From positions 428,914-492,913 of the forward strand of contig NKIR01000001.1 in assembly GCA_002255985.1 (NCBI GenBank): a stretch of DNA of 64,000 bases. Reading direction: 5' to 3'. How positions within the stretch are numbered: the first letter of the stretch is position 1; every line of letters starts with the position of its first letter. A program made the position numbers and the translations under genes. This document shows, in pieces, positions 28,838 through 38,061 of this stretch. The stretch comes from Sphingomonadaceae bacterium PASS1. GTDB lineage: Bacteria > Pseudomonadota > Alphaproteobacteria > Sphingomonadales > Sphingomonadaceae. Below the pieces are notes generated by a model that was not told the origin of the DNA, ran no database searches, and was given only the letters and a program-made list of their open reading frames with translations.

Positions 28838-29029
28838 ATGTCAGTAGTGAAGTCTCTCTTCTTTTTCGGGCCATTGTTCTTTGGCCTCGCCTTCCTTGCG
28901 CCTTTGGTTGCGCAAGTGATGGTCCGGCTGGATTTGAACGCACCCTTTGCGTTGTCGCCGCTCCAATTCGGTCTGATTATCGGAACGGTGCTGGGCTTGA
29001 TCGCGACATATCGGGGCAAATGGATATGA
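28838..29029 (+). CDS. Small two-helix membrane protein
   Basis: 63 residues from ATG 28838 (MSVVKSLFFFGPLFFGLAFL). Two hydrophobic segments flank a short polar turn (VRLDLNAPFALSPLQF). No family recognised. Its TGA overlaps the ATG of the desaturase gene by 4 bp, so the two proteins are made together and may interact in the membrane. GTG at 28847 is an alternative start. Confidence 0.65.
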   Translation: MSVVKSLFFFGPLFFGLAFLAPLVAQVMVRLDLNAPFALSPLQFGLIIGTVLGLIATYRGKWI

Positions 29030-29883
29030 CCAGTCAAAGCCTGCGCGCGCGGGAAAAGGCAATTGCCGAACAGTTCATGGGCGGCATTCCGTGGCTCATG
29101 GTGTTTTGGGGCATTACGAACACGGCCATTTGGATCGCATTATGGCCGTTGGTCTTTACCGGCATTATGCCGTTGTGGCTTGGCTTCATCATCGCGACGA
29201 TCAATATCACGGCGAGCTACCTGCCCTCGCATGATGCCCAGCACTATATTATCGCGCCAAAGGGATCAAAACTGGAATGGTTCAACGAGCTCGTCGGACA
29301 CTGGTCGCTCATTCCGTTGACGCTTCCGCTGCGTACGGCGCGGATCACGCATATGGAGCATCATAAGCACGCCAATGATCCGCTGTTGGACCCCGACTAT
29401 TCGACCCACGCAACCGGTCCGTTGCAGGCATTATGGAAAACCATCGTCAACCGCCAACCCCGGGCCGAAGGGGGCTTTAACCGTTATGGCCAGCTGTTGC
29501 AGCAATGGGACAGCCCAGCCGCCAAGTCCGCTTTGACGGACGCGATTATCAACAAAATCTTGTTCTTCGGCATTCTCGCCGCTTTGGCACTGAGCGGCTA
29601 TGCGATAGAGGCTGCGTTGCTGTGGTGGCTGCCGCGGCATTTGGCGCTGACCTATATTTCATTCTACCTCAGCTGGGCTCCGCATCATCCCGGCGTCGAA
29701 AAAGGACGGTATAAGGACACCAGAGCCTTCAAAAGCCGCATGGGCAATATCTGGTCATCGGGCATGCAATATCACATCGTTCATCATCTTTATCCCACGA
29801 TCCCGCTGAACAAGACCCCGGCGGCATACCGCGCGCTCCGCCCGATATTGTTGGAACGTGGCTGTAATCTCGACCATATGTAG
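29026..29883 (+). CDS. Membrane fatty acid desaturase/hydroxylase family protein
   Basis: 285 residues with four or more membrane segments. All three di-iron His boxes are present: HDAQH near residue 69, HMEHHKH near 109 and HIVHHLYP near 250. These ligate the non-heme di-iron centre of membrane desaturases, hydroxylases and carotene ketolases. The substrate is not evident; fatty acid or carotenoid are both possible in sphingomonads. Together with its small membrane partner it is bracketed by 75-bp direct repeats derived from the nitroreductase gene. Confidence 0.88.
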   Translation: MTSQSLRAREKAIAEQFMGGIPWLMVFWGITNTAIWIALWPLVFTGIMPLWLGFIIATINITASYLPSHDAQHYIIAPKGSKLEWFNELVGHWSLIPLTLPLRTARITHMEHHKHANDPLLDPDYSTHATGPLQALWKTIVNRQPRAEGGFNRYGQLLQQWDSPAAKSALTDAIINKILFFGILAALALSGYAIEAALLWWLPRHLALTYISFYLSWAPHHPGVEKGRYKDTRAFKSRMGNIWSSGMQYHIVHHLYPTIPLNKTPAAYRALRPILLERGCNLDHM

Positions 29884-29905
29884 GGCAGTAGAAATCCACG
29901 CCGCA

Positions 29906-29980
29906 GCCGATGCGCCGGTGAACAATATTACCGTAGCCAGCGTGGAGATTGATCAAGCGATCCGCTGGGACGGGTTTTAA
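29906..29980 (+). pseudogene. Remnant of a second nitroreductase 3' end
   Basis: About 64 of 75 bases match the last 75 bp of the nitroreductase gene (28569-28643). The translation ends SVEIDQAIRWDGF then a stop, just as in the intact gene. No reading frame leads into it. This is a leftover of a tandem duplication or of a recombination event that placed the desaturase pair here. Confidence 0.8.
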
Positions 29981-29985
29981 ATATT

Positions 29986-30088
29986 ACCGTAGCCCTGAGC
30001 AGCAGGCAGCGCCTGCGCCCGTCGAAGGGCGCCTCTCGACTGCAGCGCAACACCGATAAGCGCCCTTCGACAGGCTCAGGGCTACGGT
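29986..30088. repeat. Family-3 palindromic repeat
   Basis: The ends are inverted: ACCGTAGCCCTGAGC at the left and the GGCTCAGGGCTACGGT type at the right. Internal blocks CGTCGAAGGGCGC and GCGCCCTTCGAC are also inverted, and a small GCAGGC..GCCTGC stem lies in the left part. The same layout recurs at 32914-33007 and 37178-37306. It fills most of the 246-bp gap before cysS. Confidence 0.85.
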
Positions 30089-30129
30089 GAGTGTTGACGA
30101 TTCCAGTTTGGCAACGCAAGGAACCATCC

Positions 30130-31614
30130 ATGTCCGAGCTTAAACTCTTTAACAGCCTGACCCGGCAACTGGAAACCTTCACACCCGTTCATCATGGCGA
30201 GGCGCGGGTCTATACCTGCGGCCCGACGGTCTATAATTACCCGCACATCGGCAACATGCGCGCATATGTTTTTGCCGATACGCTTGGCCGGGTGCTGTCA
30301 TATAAGGGCTATAAGCTCACCCATGTCATCAACATCACCGATGTCGGCCATCTGACCGACGACGCCGATGCGGGCGAAGACAAGATGGAGAAGATGGCGG
30401 CGGAAAAGGCGCAGTCGATCTGGGACATCGCGCGGCATTACACGCAAGCCTATTGGGACGACATCAAGGCGCTGAACATCCGTCAGCCCGCGCATTGGTC
30501 GATTGCGACCGAATATGTCCCTGCGATGATCGCCTATGCGACCAGCATTGCCGACAAGCATTGCTACGAATTGGAATCTGGCCTGTATTTCGACACATCG
30601 ACCGTTGCCAATTATGGCGCATTGGCCCGAGCCAAGACCGAGGACGGAGAAGGCCGCATCGAAGAGGTCGAAGGCAAACGCCACGCCGCCGACTTTGCCA
30701 TCTGGCGCAAGACGCCAGCGGGCGAAAAACGGCAAATGGAATGGGACAGCCCATGGGGCAAAGGCGCGCCGGGTTGGCATTTGGAATGCTCGGTAATGTC
30801 AGAGGCGCTGCTCGGCCTGCCGTTTGACATCCACACCGGCGGCATCGACCACCGCGAAATCCACCACCCCAATGAAATCGCCCAAAATCAGGCGCGCTGC
30901 GGCAGTGGCCACAGCGGCGCACAATTTTGGATGCACAACAATTTCCTGATCGAACGCAGTGGGAAGATGAGCAAATCATCTGGCGAATTTCTGCGCGTGC
31001 AATTGCTGATCGACAAAGGCTTCCACCCCCTCGCCTACCGCCTGATGTGCCTGCAAGCGCATTACCGCAGCGAACTGGAGTTTAGCTGGGAGGGTTTGCA
31101 GGCTGCGCTGGTGCGGTTGAAGCGGATGGTGATGGCTGTCTCAAACCTCAAGGCTCGTCATGCTGAACTTGTTTCAGCATCTTACTTAGCGACGTCGGAA
31201 AGTAAGACCCTGAAACACGTTCAGGGTGACGTTGCTCCGGGAATTTCGGCGACGCTTAACGATTTTGCGGCGGCTGTTTCAGATGACCTCAATACCGCAA
31301 TTGCGATCACGTCACTCGAAACGCTCATCGGCTTGAAAAAGGTCGACGTTGCACAGCATATTGCCGCGATTGCCGAGATGGACGCAGTTCTGGGTCTGAA
31401 CCTTAATAGCCTCACCCGCACCGACCTGCGCATCCGCCCTAAAGCCGCCGTCATCACCGAAGCCGAAATCGAAGCCGCCCTTGCCGCCCGCAAGGAAGCC
31501 CGCGCCGCCAAGGACTTCGCCAAGTCCGACGCGATCCGCGACGACCTGATCGCCAAAGGCGTAGAAGTGATGGACGGCGACCCGCTGGGTTGGGATTGGA
31601 AGTTGGATATATGA
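30130..31614 (+). CDS. cysS: Cysteinyl-tRNA synthetase with a repeat-derived insert
   Basis: 494 residues. Class I signatures: PHIGNMRAYV near residue 38 and KMSKS at 279; the zinc-site region CGPTVYN and WHLECSVMS and the conserved GGIDHREIHHPNE are intact. It charges tRNA-Cys. The start is the ATG at 30130 (MSELKLFNSL) after AAGGAACC. Residues about 343-367 (HAELVSAS ... SKTLKHVQGD) are encoded by a family-1 palindromic repeat and lie between the catalytic core and the C-terminal helical DALR-type domain, a place where an extra loop could be tolerated. The stop overlaps the next ATG by 4 bp. Confidence 0.95.
   Translation: MSELKLFNSLTRQLETFTPVHHGEARVYTCGPTVYNYPHIGNMRAYVFADTLGRVLSYKGYKLTHVINITDVGHLTDDADAGEDKMEKMAAEKAQSIWDIARHYTQAYWDDIKALNIRQPAHWSIATEYVPAMIAYATSIADKHCYELESGLYFDTSTVANYGALARAKTEDGEGRIEEVEGKRHAADFAIWRKTPAGEKRQMEWDSPWGKGAPGWHLECSVMSEALLGLPFDIHTGGIDHREIHHPNEIAQNQARCGSGHSGAQFWMHNNFLIERSGKMSKSSGEFLRVQLLIDKGFHPLAYRLMCLQAHYRSELEFSWEGLQAALVRLKRMVMAVSNLKARHAELVSASYLATSESKTLKHVQGDVAPGISATLNDFAAAVSDDLNTAIAITSLETLIGLKKVDVAQHIAAIAEMDAVLGLNLNSLTRTDLRIRPKAAVITEAEIEAALAARKEARAAKDFAKSDAIRDDLIAKGVEVMDGDPLGWDWKLDI
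31157..31230. repeat. Family-1 palindromic repeat inside cysS
   Basis: GTCATGCTGAACTTGTTTCAG on the left and CCTGAAACACGTTCAGGGTG on the right mirror each other around a 20-odd-bp centre. The copy keeps the cysS frame open and adds about 25 residues. It has mismatches compared with the 28669 copy, which suggests that it is not brand new. Confidence 0.88.
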
Positions 31615-31967
31615 TGCTCAAAATTGCTTGGCTCATCCTTGCGGGTATCCACGCGTTGCCCGCGCTAGCGCTGTTCCGTCCGGCGATGATTGGGCAGCTT
31701 TACCGCGTCGCTAGCGACAACCCCTTGTTTCTGTTGCTGCATCATCGCGCTGCGCTGTTCCTCGTTATCTTTCTGCTTGCTGTCTGGGCTGCTTTTGACC
31801 CTGCGAGCCGCCGCATTGCCAGCGTTGGCGTCGGCGTCAGCATGTTGTCATTCTTGGTTCTCTATTGGTCTGCAGGCTCCCCGCCCGCGCTGAAAACCAT
31901 TGCGGTGACCGATCTTGTCGGCATCCCGTTCTTAATCTTTGTAACTTGGAAGGCTTTTGCCGCATGA
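31611..31967 (+). CDS. Four-helix membrane protein of unknown function
   Basis: 118 residues, nearly all hydrophobic: four predicted membrane helices (IAWLILAGIHALPALALF; FLVIFLLAVWAAF; VGVSMLSFLVLYWSAG; TDLVGIPFLIFVTWKAF). It starts at an ATG overlapping the cysS stop and itself overlaps the dehydrogenase start (ATGA), so it is translated as part of a three-gene unit. No family assigned. Confidence 0.75.
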   Translation: MMLKIAWLILAGIHALPALALFRPAMIGQLYRVASDNPLFLLLHHRAALFLVIFLLAVWAAFDPASRRIASVGVGVSMLSFLVLYWSAGSPPALKTIAVTDLVGIPFLIFVTWKAFAA

Positions 31968-32908
31968 CCAAAACGAAACTCGTGATGTCGGGCCTTGTGC
32001 GCCCCCTCATTGAACCGCGTTTGCCCGATTGGATCGAGCCGCATTTCTTCATGTCCAAGGAAGAGGCGCTCGCCCTCTCACCGCAGGCCGAGATTGGCTG
32101 GTTCGACATGTATGACAAGGGCGATATGGCCACGGTCATCAATGCCGCGACCAACATGAAATGGCTGAACAGCATCTATGCCGGTGTCGACGGCATGCCG
32201 CTGGCGCAGTTGAAGGCGCAGGGCTGCGTTGTCACCAATGGCGCAGGCATTAACGCGATCACCATCGCCGAATATGTCGTCATGGGCACGCTGACCGTCG
32301 CCAAAAACTATCGCGAAGTTGTCCGCGCGCAGGAACGCCGCGAATGGCTGCTCGATTCGCCCGGCAAGGTTGAACTGTTCGGTTCCAAGGCTTTGCTGCT
32401 TGGCTATGGCGCGATCGGGAAGCTTATTGCAGAGCGGCTGAAGCCATTTGGCGTCGATGTCACCATTGTGCGCCGCTCGGCGGGTCCAAACACGCTAACG
32501 CCCGATCAATGGCGTGCCCAATTGGGCGATTTTGACTGGGTCATCCTTGCCGTTCCCGCGACCGCGGAAACCGACGGCATGATTGGCGCAGACGAACTTG
32601 CCGCGATGAAAAATAGCGCAACGCTCATCAACATCGCGCGCGGTTCCGTCATCGATCAGGACGCATTGGTCACCGCGTTGCAGGACAAGCACATCGCCAA
32701 TGCCTTCCTTGATGTGACGACGCCCGAACCTTTGCCCGCCGATCACCCTTTGTGGAGCCTCGACAACGCGCATGTCACCATGCACCTGTCGGGCCGTGCG
32801 CAGGACAAGATGTTCGTGCGCTCCGCCACGCGCTTCTTCGAAAATCTGGAGCGCTACCGCCAAGGCGCGCCGCTTGAGCCAATGGTAAACCTCGATCTGG
32901 GATATTAA
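31964..32908 (+). CDS. D-2-hydroxyacid dehydrogenase (NAD(P)-binding)
   Basis: 314 residues. The Rossmann motif is GYGAIGKLIAERL. The catalytic Arg region is TLINIARGSVIDQDAL, then a Glu in DVTTPEPLPADHPLW, and His is seen in HVTMHLSGRAQ. These are the features of the D-isomer 2-hydroxyacid dehydrogenases, which interconvert 2-oxo and D-2-hydroxy acids; the exact acid is not evident. Coupled by ATGA to the upstream membrane gene and followed by a family-3 repeat. Confidence 0.88.
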   Translation: MTKTKLVMSGLVRPLIEPRLPDWIEPHFFMSKEEALALSPQAEIGWFDMYDKGDMATVINAATNMKWLNSIYAGVDGMPLAQLKAQGCVVTNGAGINAITIAEYVVMGTLTVAKNYREVVRAQERREWLLDSPGKVELFGSKALLLGYGAIGKLIAERLKPFGVDVTIVRRSAGPNTLTPDQWRAQLGDFDWVILAVPATAETDGMIGADELAAMKNSATLINIARGSVIDQDALVTALQDKHIANAFLDVTTPEPLPADHPLWSLDNAHVTMHLSGRAQDKMFVRSATRFFENLERYRQGAPLEPMVNLDLGY

Positions 32909-32913
32909 TAAAC

Positions 32914-33007
32914 ACCGTAGCCCTGAGCAGCAGCCGCAAAGCGGCTGCGTCCGTCGAAGGGCGCTTATCGGGTGTAGCACTACCCCCGACAGGCTCAGCA
33001 CTACGGT
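32914..33007. repeat. Family-3 palindromic repeat
   Basis: ACCGTAGCCCTGAGCAGCAG on the left and GGCTCAGCACTACGGT on the right form imperfect outer arms, with CCGTCGAAGGGCGC internally and a GCAGCCGC..GCGGCTGC stem. Occupies nearly all of the gap before the SnoaL-like gene. Confidence 0.85.
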
Positions 33008-33022
33008 ATAGGAGAACACGTC

Positions 33023-33415
33023 ATGCCCCATAACCCCGCCGAAATCTGGCACAAAGTTGCCCTGTCACGCGATGCAACGGCTATATCCGCCGTGCTGCAC
33101 GACGACTGTGTATTTGAAAGCCCGGTTGTGCACTCGCCGCAAATGGGCAAGGCAATCACCGCCAAATATCTCGCCGCCGCAGGGCATACGCTGGGCAATG
33201 CCGAATTTTCCTATGTCGGCGAATGGCACCGCGAGAATAGCGCCATCCTGGAATTCAAGACCGTGATCGACGGTATCGCGATCAATGGCATCGACATGAT
33301 CAGCTGCGATGATGATGGCCTCATCACCCATTTCAAGGTCATGGTTCGGCCGTTGAAGGCAATGAATATGCTCCACCAGAAAATGGGCGAGATGCTGCAG
33401 CACATGAGCGCATAA
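33023..33415 (+). CDS. SnoaL/NTF2-like domain protein
   Basis: 130 residues: an N-terminal helix (PAEIWHKVALSRDATAISAVLHDDCVFESPVV) and a cone-shaped beta sheet (AILEFKTVIDGIAINGIDMISCDDDGLITHFKVMVRPLKAM) typical of the NTF2-like superfamily, which includes ketosteroid isomerases and polyketide cyclases. No catalytic residues can be assigned with certainty. The gap to the HPP gene is 4 bp. Confidence 0.8.
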   Translation: MPHNPAEIWHKVALSRDATAISAVLHDDCVFESPVVHSPQMGKAITAKYLAAAGHTLGNAEFSYVGEWHRENSAILEFKTVIDGIAINGIDMISCDDDGLITHFKVMVRPLKAMNMLHQKMGEMLQHMSA

Positions 33416-33419
33416 GCGT

Positions 33420-34112
33420 ATGGCGACCGGAGAAACATCCAGCCGGTGGCGTTTTTTCGTACCGAAACTGGCCGGCGCAAGCTTGCATGACCGGTTGGTT
33501 GCATGTGCCGGTGCCGGCCTTGGCGTCCTTATCGCGGCGCTTGTGGGACTTGGCATTCAGGACATGTTCCCTGCTTTGCCGTTCCTAATTGCCCCCATTG
33601 GCGCATCGGCCGTGCTGCTATTCGTAGTGCCATCAAGCCCATTGGCACAGCCATGGCCCGTGTTCGGCGGCAATGTCATTTCCGCGATGGTCGGCGTGAC
33701 GGTGCTGCATTGGGTACCCGTCACTTTTGCCGCCATCGCCATTGCCGTTGCCGCGTCGATATTATTGATGTCGTTGCTGCGTTGTCTTCATCCACCCAGC
33801 GGCGCGGTCGCAATCACGACCATATTGGGCGGCCAAGCCATTGTCGACGCGGGCTATTTGTACCCCCTGTCGATCGTCGCTGCCAATTCCGCGGCATTGC
33901 TTGCGGCAGGCTGGTTATTCCACCGCTTCAGCGGCCACAGCTATCCACATCGCGCGGTTCCTGCGCCTACCCTGCCCGTTGGACTGTTACGGGCCGATAT
34001 CGATCAGGCCGTCCAAGAAGCGCATGAAAGCTTCGACATCGATCTGGCTGACCTAGAAGCTTTGCTCCTCACCGCCGAACGCATCGCCGAACAACGCCGC
34101 GGCGCGAAGTAA
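33420..34112 (+). CDS. HPP family integral membrane protein
   Basis: 230 residues with four or five membrane helices and the family motif CLHPPSGAVAITTILGG. It ends in a short cytoplasmic helix (ADLEALLLTAERIAEQRR). HPP proteins have been linked to nitrite transport in some bacteria; the role here is not shown. Transcribed with the SnoaL-like gene and convergent with groEL, sharing the terminator between them. Confidence 0.85.
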   Translation: MATGETSSRWRFFVPKLAGASLHDRLVACAGAGLGVLIAALVGLGIQDMFPALPFLIAPIGASAVLLFVVPSSPLAQPWPVFGGNVISAMVGVTVLHWVPVTFAAIAIAVAASILLMSLLRCLHPPSGAVAITTILGGQAIVDAGYLYPLSIVAANSAALLAAGWLFHRFSGHSYPHRAVPAPTLPVGLLRADIDQAVQEAHESFDIDLADLEALLLTAERIAEQRRGAK

Positions 34113-34138
34113 GCGCCGCCACACACGGAACCACACAA

Positions 34139-34170
34139 CAAAAAGGCCGGAAGGTCTCCCCTCCGGCCCA
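34139..34170 (-). terminator. Terminator of groESL
   Basis: On the minus strand GGCCGGAGGGG ... CTTCCGGCC is followed by TTTTTG. On the plus strand the stem is the same but the tail is poor in T, so it works mainly for groESL. Confidence 0.8.
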
Positions 34171-34199
34171 TTTGCTGTGCTTCAAAAAGCGTTGGACTA

Positions 34200-35867
<1,668 letters not shown>

Positions 35868-35876
35868 TTAATTGTG

Positions 35877-35943
35877 TGCCCCAGCGAAGGCTGGGGTCCA
35901 GATTCTTGTGTTTGGACTGGATCCCGGCCTGCGCCGGGAAACA
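35877..35943. repeat. Family-2 palindromic repeat between groES and groEL
   Basis: TGCCCCAGCGAAGGCTGGGG and GATCCCGGCCTGCGCCGGGA are two hairpins facing each other, with GGTCCAG..CTGGATC as outer complementary parts. It shares sequence and structure with the copy in mccB (58980-59046). It occupies most of the 98-bp intergenic gap. Confidence 0.85.
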
Positions 35944-35953
35944 TGTGCGTTGT

Positions 35954-36241
35954 TTAGGAAACGATTCCCAAAATATCCGATTCCTTCATGATCAACAGGT
36001 CTTCACCATCGATCTTGACTTCGGTGCCCGACCATTTGCCGAACAGGATCTTGTCGCCAGCTTTGACGTCGAGTGCGGTTACAGTGCCGTCATCGGCGCG
36101 TGTACCGGTACCCACGGAGACGACTTCGCCTTCCTGTGGCTTTTCCTGAGCTGTATCAGGGATGATGATCCCGCCAGCGGTTTTTGCTTCGGCCTCGACC
36201 CGACGGACGAGAACGCGATCATGCAATGGACGAAATGCCAT
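35954..36241 (-). CDS. groES: Co-chaperonin GroES
   Basis: 95 residues: [20 protein letters not shown], the mobile loop [19 protein letters not shown] and the roof hairpin [12 protein letters not shown]. Standard length. It caps the GroEL ring. First gene of the groESL operon, with a CIRCE element in its leader. Confidence 0.99.
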   Translation of the reverse strand: MAFRPLHDRVLVRRVEAEAKTAGGIIIPDTAQEKPQEGEVVSVGTGTRADDGTVTALDVKAGDKILFGKWSGTEVKIDGEDLLIMKESDILGIVS

Positions 36242-36313
36242 GTTGAACTATCCTTTTTCTGTTTCGCCATCCCGCCACGCCTACAACAAGCAGGGGACGG
36301 CAATGAATGTGCG

Positions 36314-36340
36314 CTAGCACTCATACAGGACGAGTGCTAA
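36314..36340 (-). promoter_or_regulatory. CIRCE operator (HrcA binding site)
   Basis: TTAGCACTC-N9-GAGTGCTAG on the minus strand matches the CIRCE consensus with one change in 18 positions. It lies 73 bp upstream of groES and just downstream of the candidate promoter, the usual position for repression by HrcA until heat shock. Confidence 0.93.
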
Positions 36341-36347
36341 CGGAGCC

Positions 36348-36375
36348 CAGATAGGGTGTTTTTATGACACGTCAA
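36348..36375 (-). promoter_or_regulatory. Candidate sigma-70 promoter of groESL
   Basis: On the minus strand TTGACG and TATCTG are separated by 16 bp, immediately upstream of the CIRCE palindrome. The position agrees with transcription starting at or just before CIRCE. Only read by eye. Confidence 0.55.
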
Positions 36376-36395
36376 GGACTCGGGAAGCGAATTTT

Positions 36396-37154
36396 TTAGT
36401 TCCGCGCAGGCAATCCCGCCGCCAGTAACGCCGCATGGGCGTCGGCGATGCTGTGCTGACCAAAGTGGAAAATCGACGCAGCAAGCACCGCGCTCGCATG
36501 GCCTTCGCGGACGCCGTCGACCAAATGGTCAAGGTTACCGACGCCGCCGCTGGCGACAACGGGGATATTGACCGCATCGGCAATTGCGCGGGTAAGTGCA
36601 AGGTCATAGCCATCACGTGTACCGTCACGGTCCATGCTGGTGACGAGCAATTCGCCTGCGCCAAGTTCGGCGAGTTTTACGGCATGTTCTAGTGCATTTA
36701 TGCCCGTCGGCTTGCGTCCGCCATGGGTGAAGATTTCCCAATGGTCACCGGTCCTGCGCGCATCAACCGAAGCGACCACGCACTGGCTACCGAAACGTGT
36801 GGCGATATCGGCGACGACTTCGGGCCGCGCGACTGCAGCACTGTTGACCGCAACCTTGTCCGCGCCTGCAAGCAGCAATGCCCGCGCATCCTCCGCACTG
36901 CGGACGCCGCCGCCAACGGTCAGCGGCATGAAACATACTTCTGCGGTCCGCCGGACCACATCGATAATGGTACCGCGCCCTTCATGGCTTGCGCCAATAT
37001 CCAAAAAGCAAAGCTCGTCGGCACCTGCCGCATCATATGCCTGCGCCTGCTCCACCGGATCACCGGCGTCACGCAGGTCGACAAAGTTCACACCCTTGAC
37101 CACGCGGCCATTGGAGACGTCCAGACAGGGAATGACACGGACGCGGACGGTCAA
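36396..37154 (-). CDS. hisF: Imidazole glycerol phosphate synthase, cyclase subunit HisF
   Basis: About 252 residues of (beta-alpha)8 barrel: [60 protein letters not shown]. With HisH it forms imidazole glycerol phosphate and AICAR. The start is a TTG: 37154 gives the family-like [13 protein letters not shown], 37160 gives two more residues. It is the last his gene of the group and is separated from hisA by a 163-bp gap containing a family-3 repeat. hisE and hisI, often next to hisF, are not here. Confidence 0.95.
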   Translation of the reverse strand: MTVRVRVIPCLDVSNGRVVKGVNFVDLRDAGDPVEQAQAYDAAGADELCFLDIGASHEGRGTIIDVVRRTAEVCFMPLTVGGGVRSAEDARALLLAGADKVAVNSAAVARPEVVADIATRFGSQCVVASVDARRTGDHWEIFTHGGRKPTGINALEHAVKLAELGAGELLVTSMDRDGTRDGYDLALTRAIADAVNIPVVASGGVGNLDHLVDGVREGHASAVLAASIFHFGQHSIADAHAALLAAGLPARN

Positions 37155-37177
37155 CCGCAATTCGCCATCGACGTTTC

Positions 37178-37306
37178 ACCGCAGTCCTGAGCCATCAGCG
37201 CGGCACGCGCTGATGAACGTCGAAGAACGCCCATCGTTGATGCACCAGCATTATACGCACCCTTCGACGGACGCAGCCGCAAGCGGCCGCTGCTCAGGGC
37301 TTCGGT
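37178..37306. repeat. Family-3 palindromic repeat in the hisA-hisF gap
   Basis: Left end ACCGCAGTCCTGAGC and right end GCTCAGGGCTTCGGT are inverted, with internal ACGTCGAAGAACGCCC and CACCCTTCGACGGACG, and two further stems: CAGCGCG..CGCGCTG and GCAGCCGC..GCGGCCGC. Longer than the other two copies. It could attenuate hisF expression relative to hisA. Confidence 0.8.
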
Positions 37307-37323
37307 GTAATTTGAAGGCACGT

Positions 37324-38061
37324 TCACGCCCGCTCCGCCACTTTAATCGCCGTGGCCAGATCCAGCCGTCCGTCATAAATCGCGCGGCCGGTAATCACGC
37401 CCTCGATTCCGTCCTTGGCATGCAGCGCGAGCATGTGGATGTCATCAATGCCCTTCACCCCGCCGCTGGCAATCACGGGAATGTTCACCCGCCGCGCCAG
37501 ATCAACGGTCGCGTCGATATTACATCCGGTCAGCATCCCGTCGCGCCCCACATCGGTGAACAGGATGGACGCCACGCCTGCATCTTCGAACCGGCGGGCC
37601 AGATCAATCACCGGCATGTCCGATTTCTCAGCCCAGCCCTCGGTCGAGACGAAGCCGTCGCGTGCGTCCACGGCAACCACAATGCCATCTTCAAATTCGC
37701 GCGCCATCTCTTTGACAAACTGCGGGTCTTTGAGCGCGGCCGTGCCAATCACCAACCGCGCGACGCCCATGTCGAACCAGCGTTCAACCGTCTGCGTATT
37801 GCGGATGCCGCCACCCAATTGGATGTACCCGGGGAAGTTTTCGATGATGCCTTCAACCGCCTCGGCATTTTCGGGACGACCGGCAAAGGCGCCATCCAAA
37901 TCCACCACATGCAGGAACTCTGCGCCTTGTTCGGCAAACAGCATCGCCTGCGCAGCGGGGTCATCGGCATAGACCGTTGCGCGGTTCATATCGCCTTCGG
38001 CCAAGCGCACAACTTCGCCGCCTTTAAGGTCAATCGCGGGGAAGACTATCACGGCATCCAC
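37324..38061 (-). CDS. hisA: Phosphoribosylformimino-5-aminoimidazole carboxamide ribotide isomerase HisA
   Basis: 245 residues. It begins VIVFPAIDLKGGEVVRLAEGD (catalytic Asp in PAIDLKGG), with IQLGGGIRNTQTVERW, FTDVGRDGMLTGCNID and VIASGGVKGIDDI. It converts ProFAR to PRFAR. The start overlaps the hisH end by 13 bp, so the genes are translated in sequence. Confidence 0.97.
   Translation of the reverse strand: MDAVIVFPAIDLKGGEVVRLAEGDMNRATVYADDPAAQAMLFAEQGAEFLHVVDLDGAFAGRPENAEAVEGIIENFPGYIQLGGGIRNTQTVERWFDMGVARLVIGTAALKDPQFVKEMAREFEDGIVVAVDARDGFVSTEGWAEKSDMPVIDLARRFEDAGVASILFTDVGRDGMLTGCNIDATVDLARRVNIPVIASGGVKGIDDIHMLALHAKDGIEGVITGRAIYDGRLDLATAIKVAERA

Noticed and set aside
28723-29037. Minus-strand frame covering the repeat and the small membrane gene
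   Set aside because: It runs through the palindromic repeat (HPELVSGS-type translation) and is antisense to a gene coupled with the desaturase.
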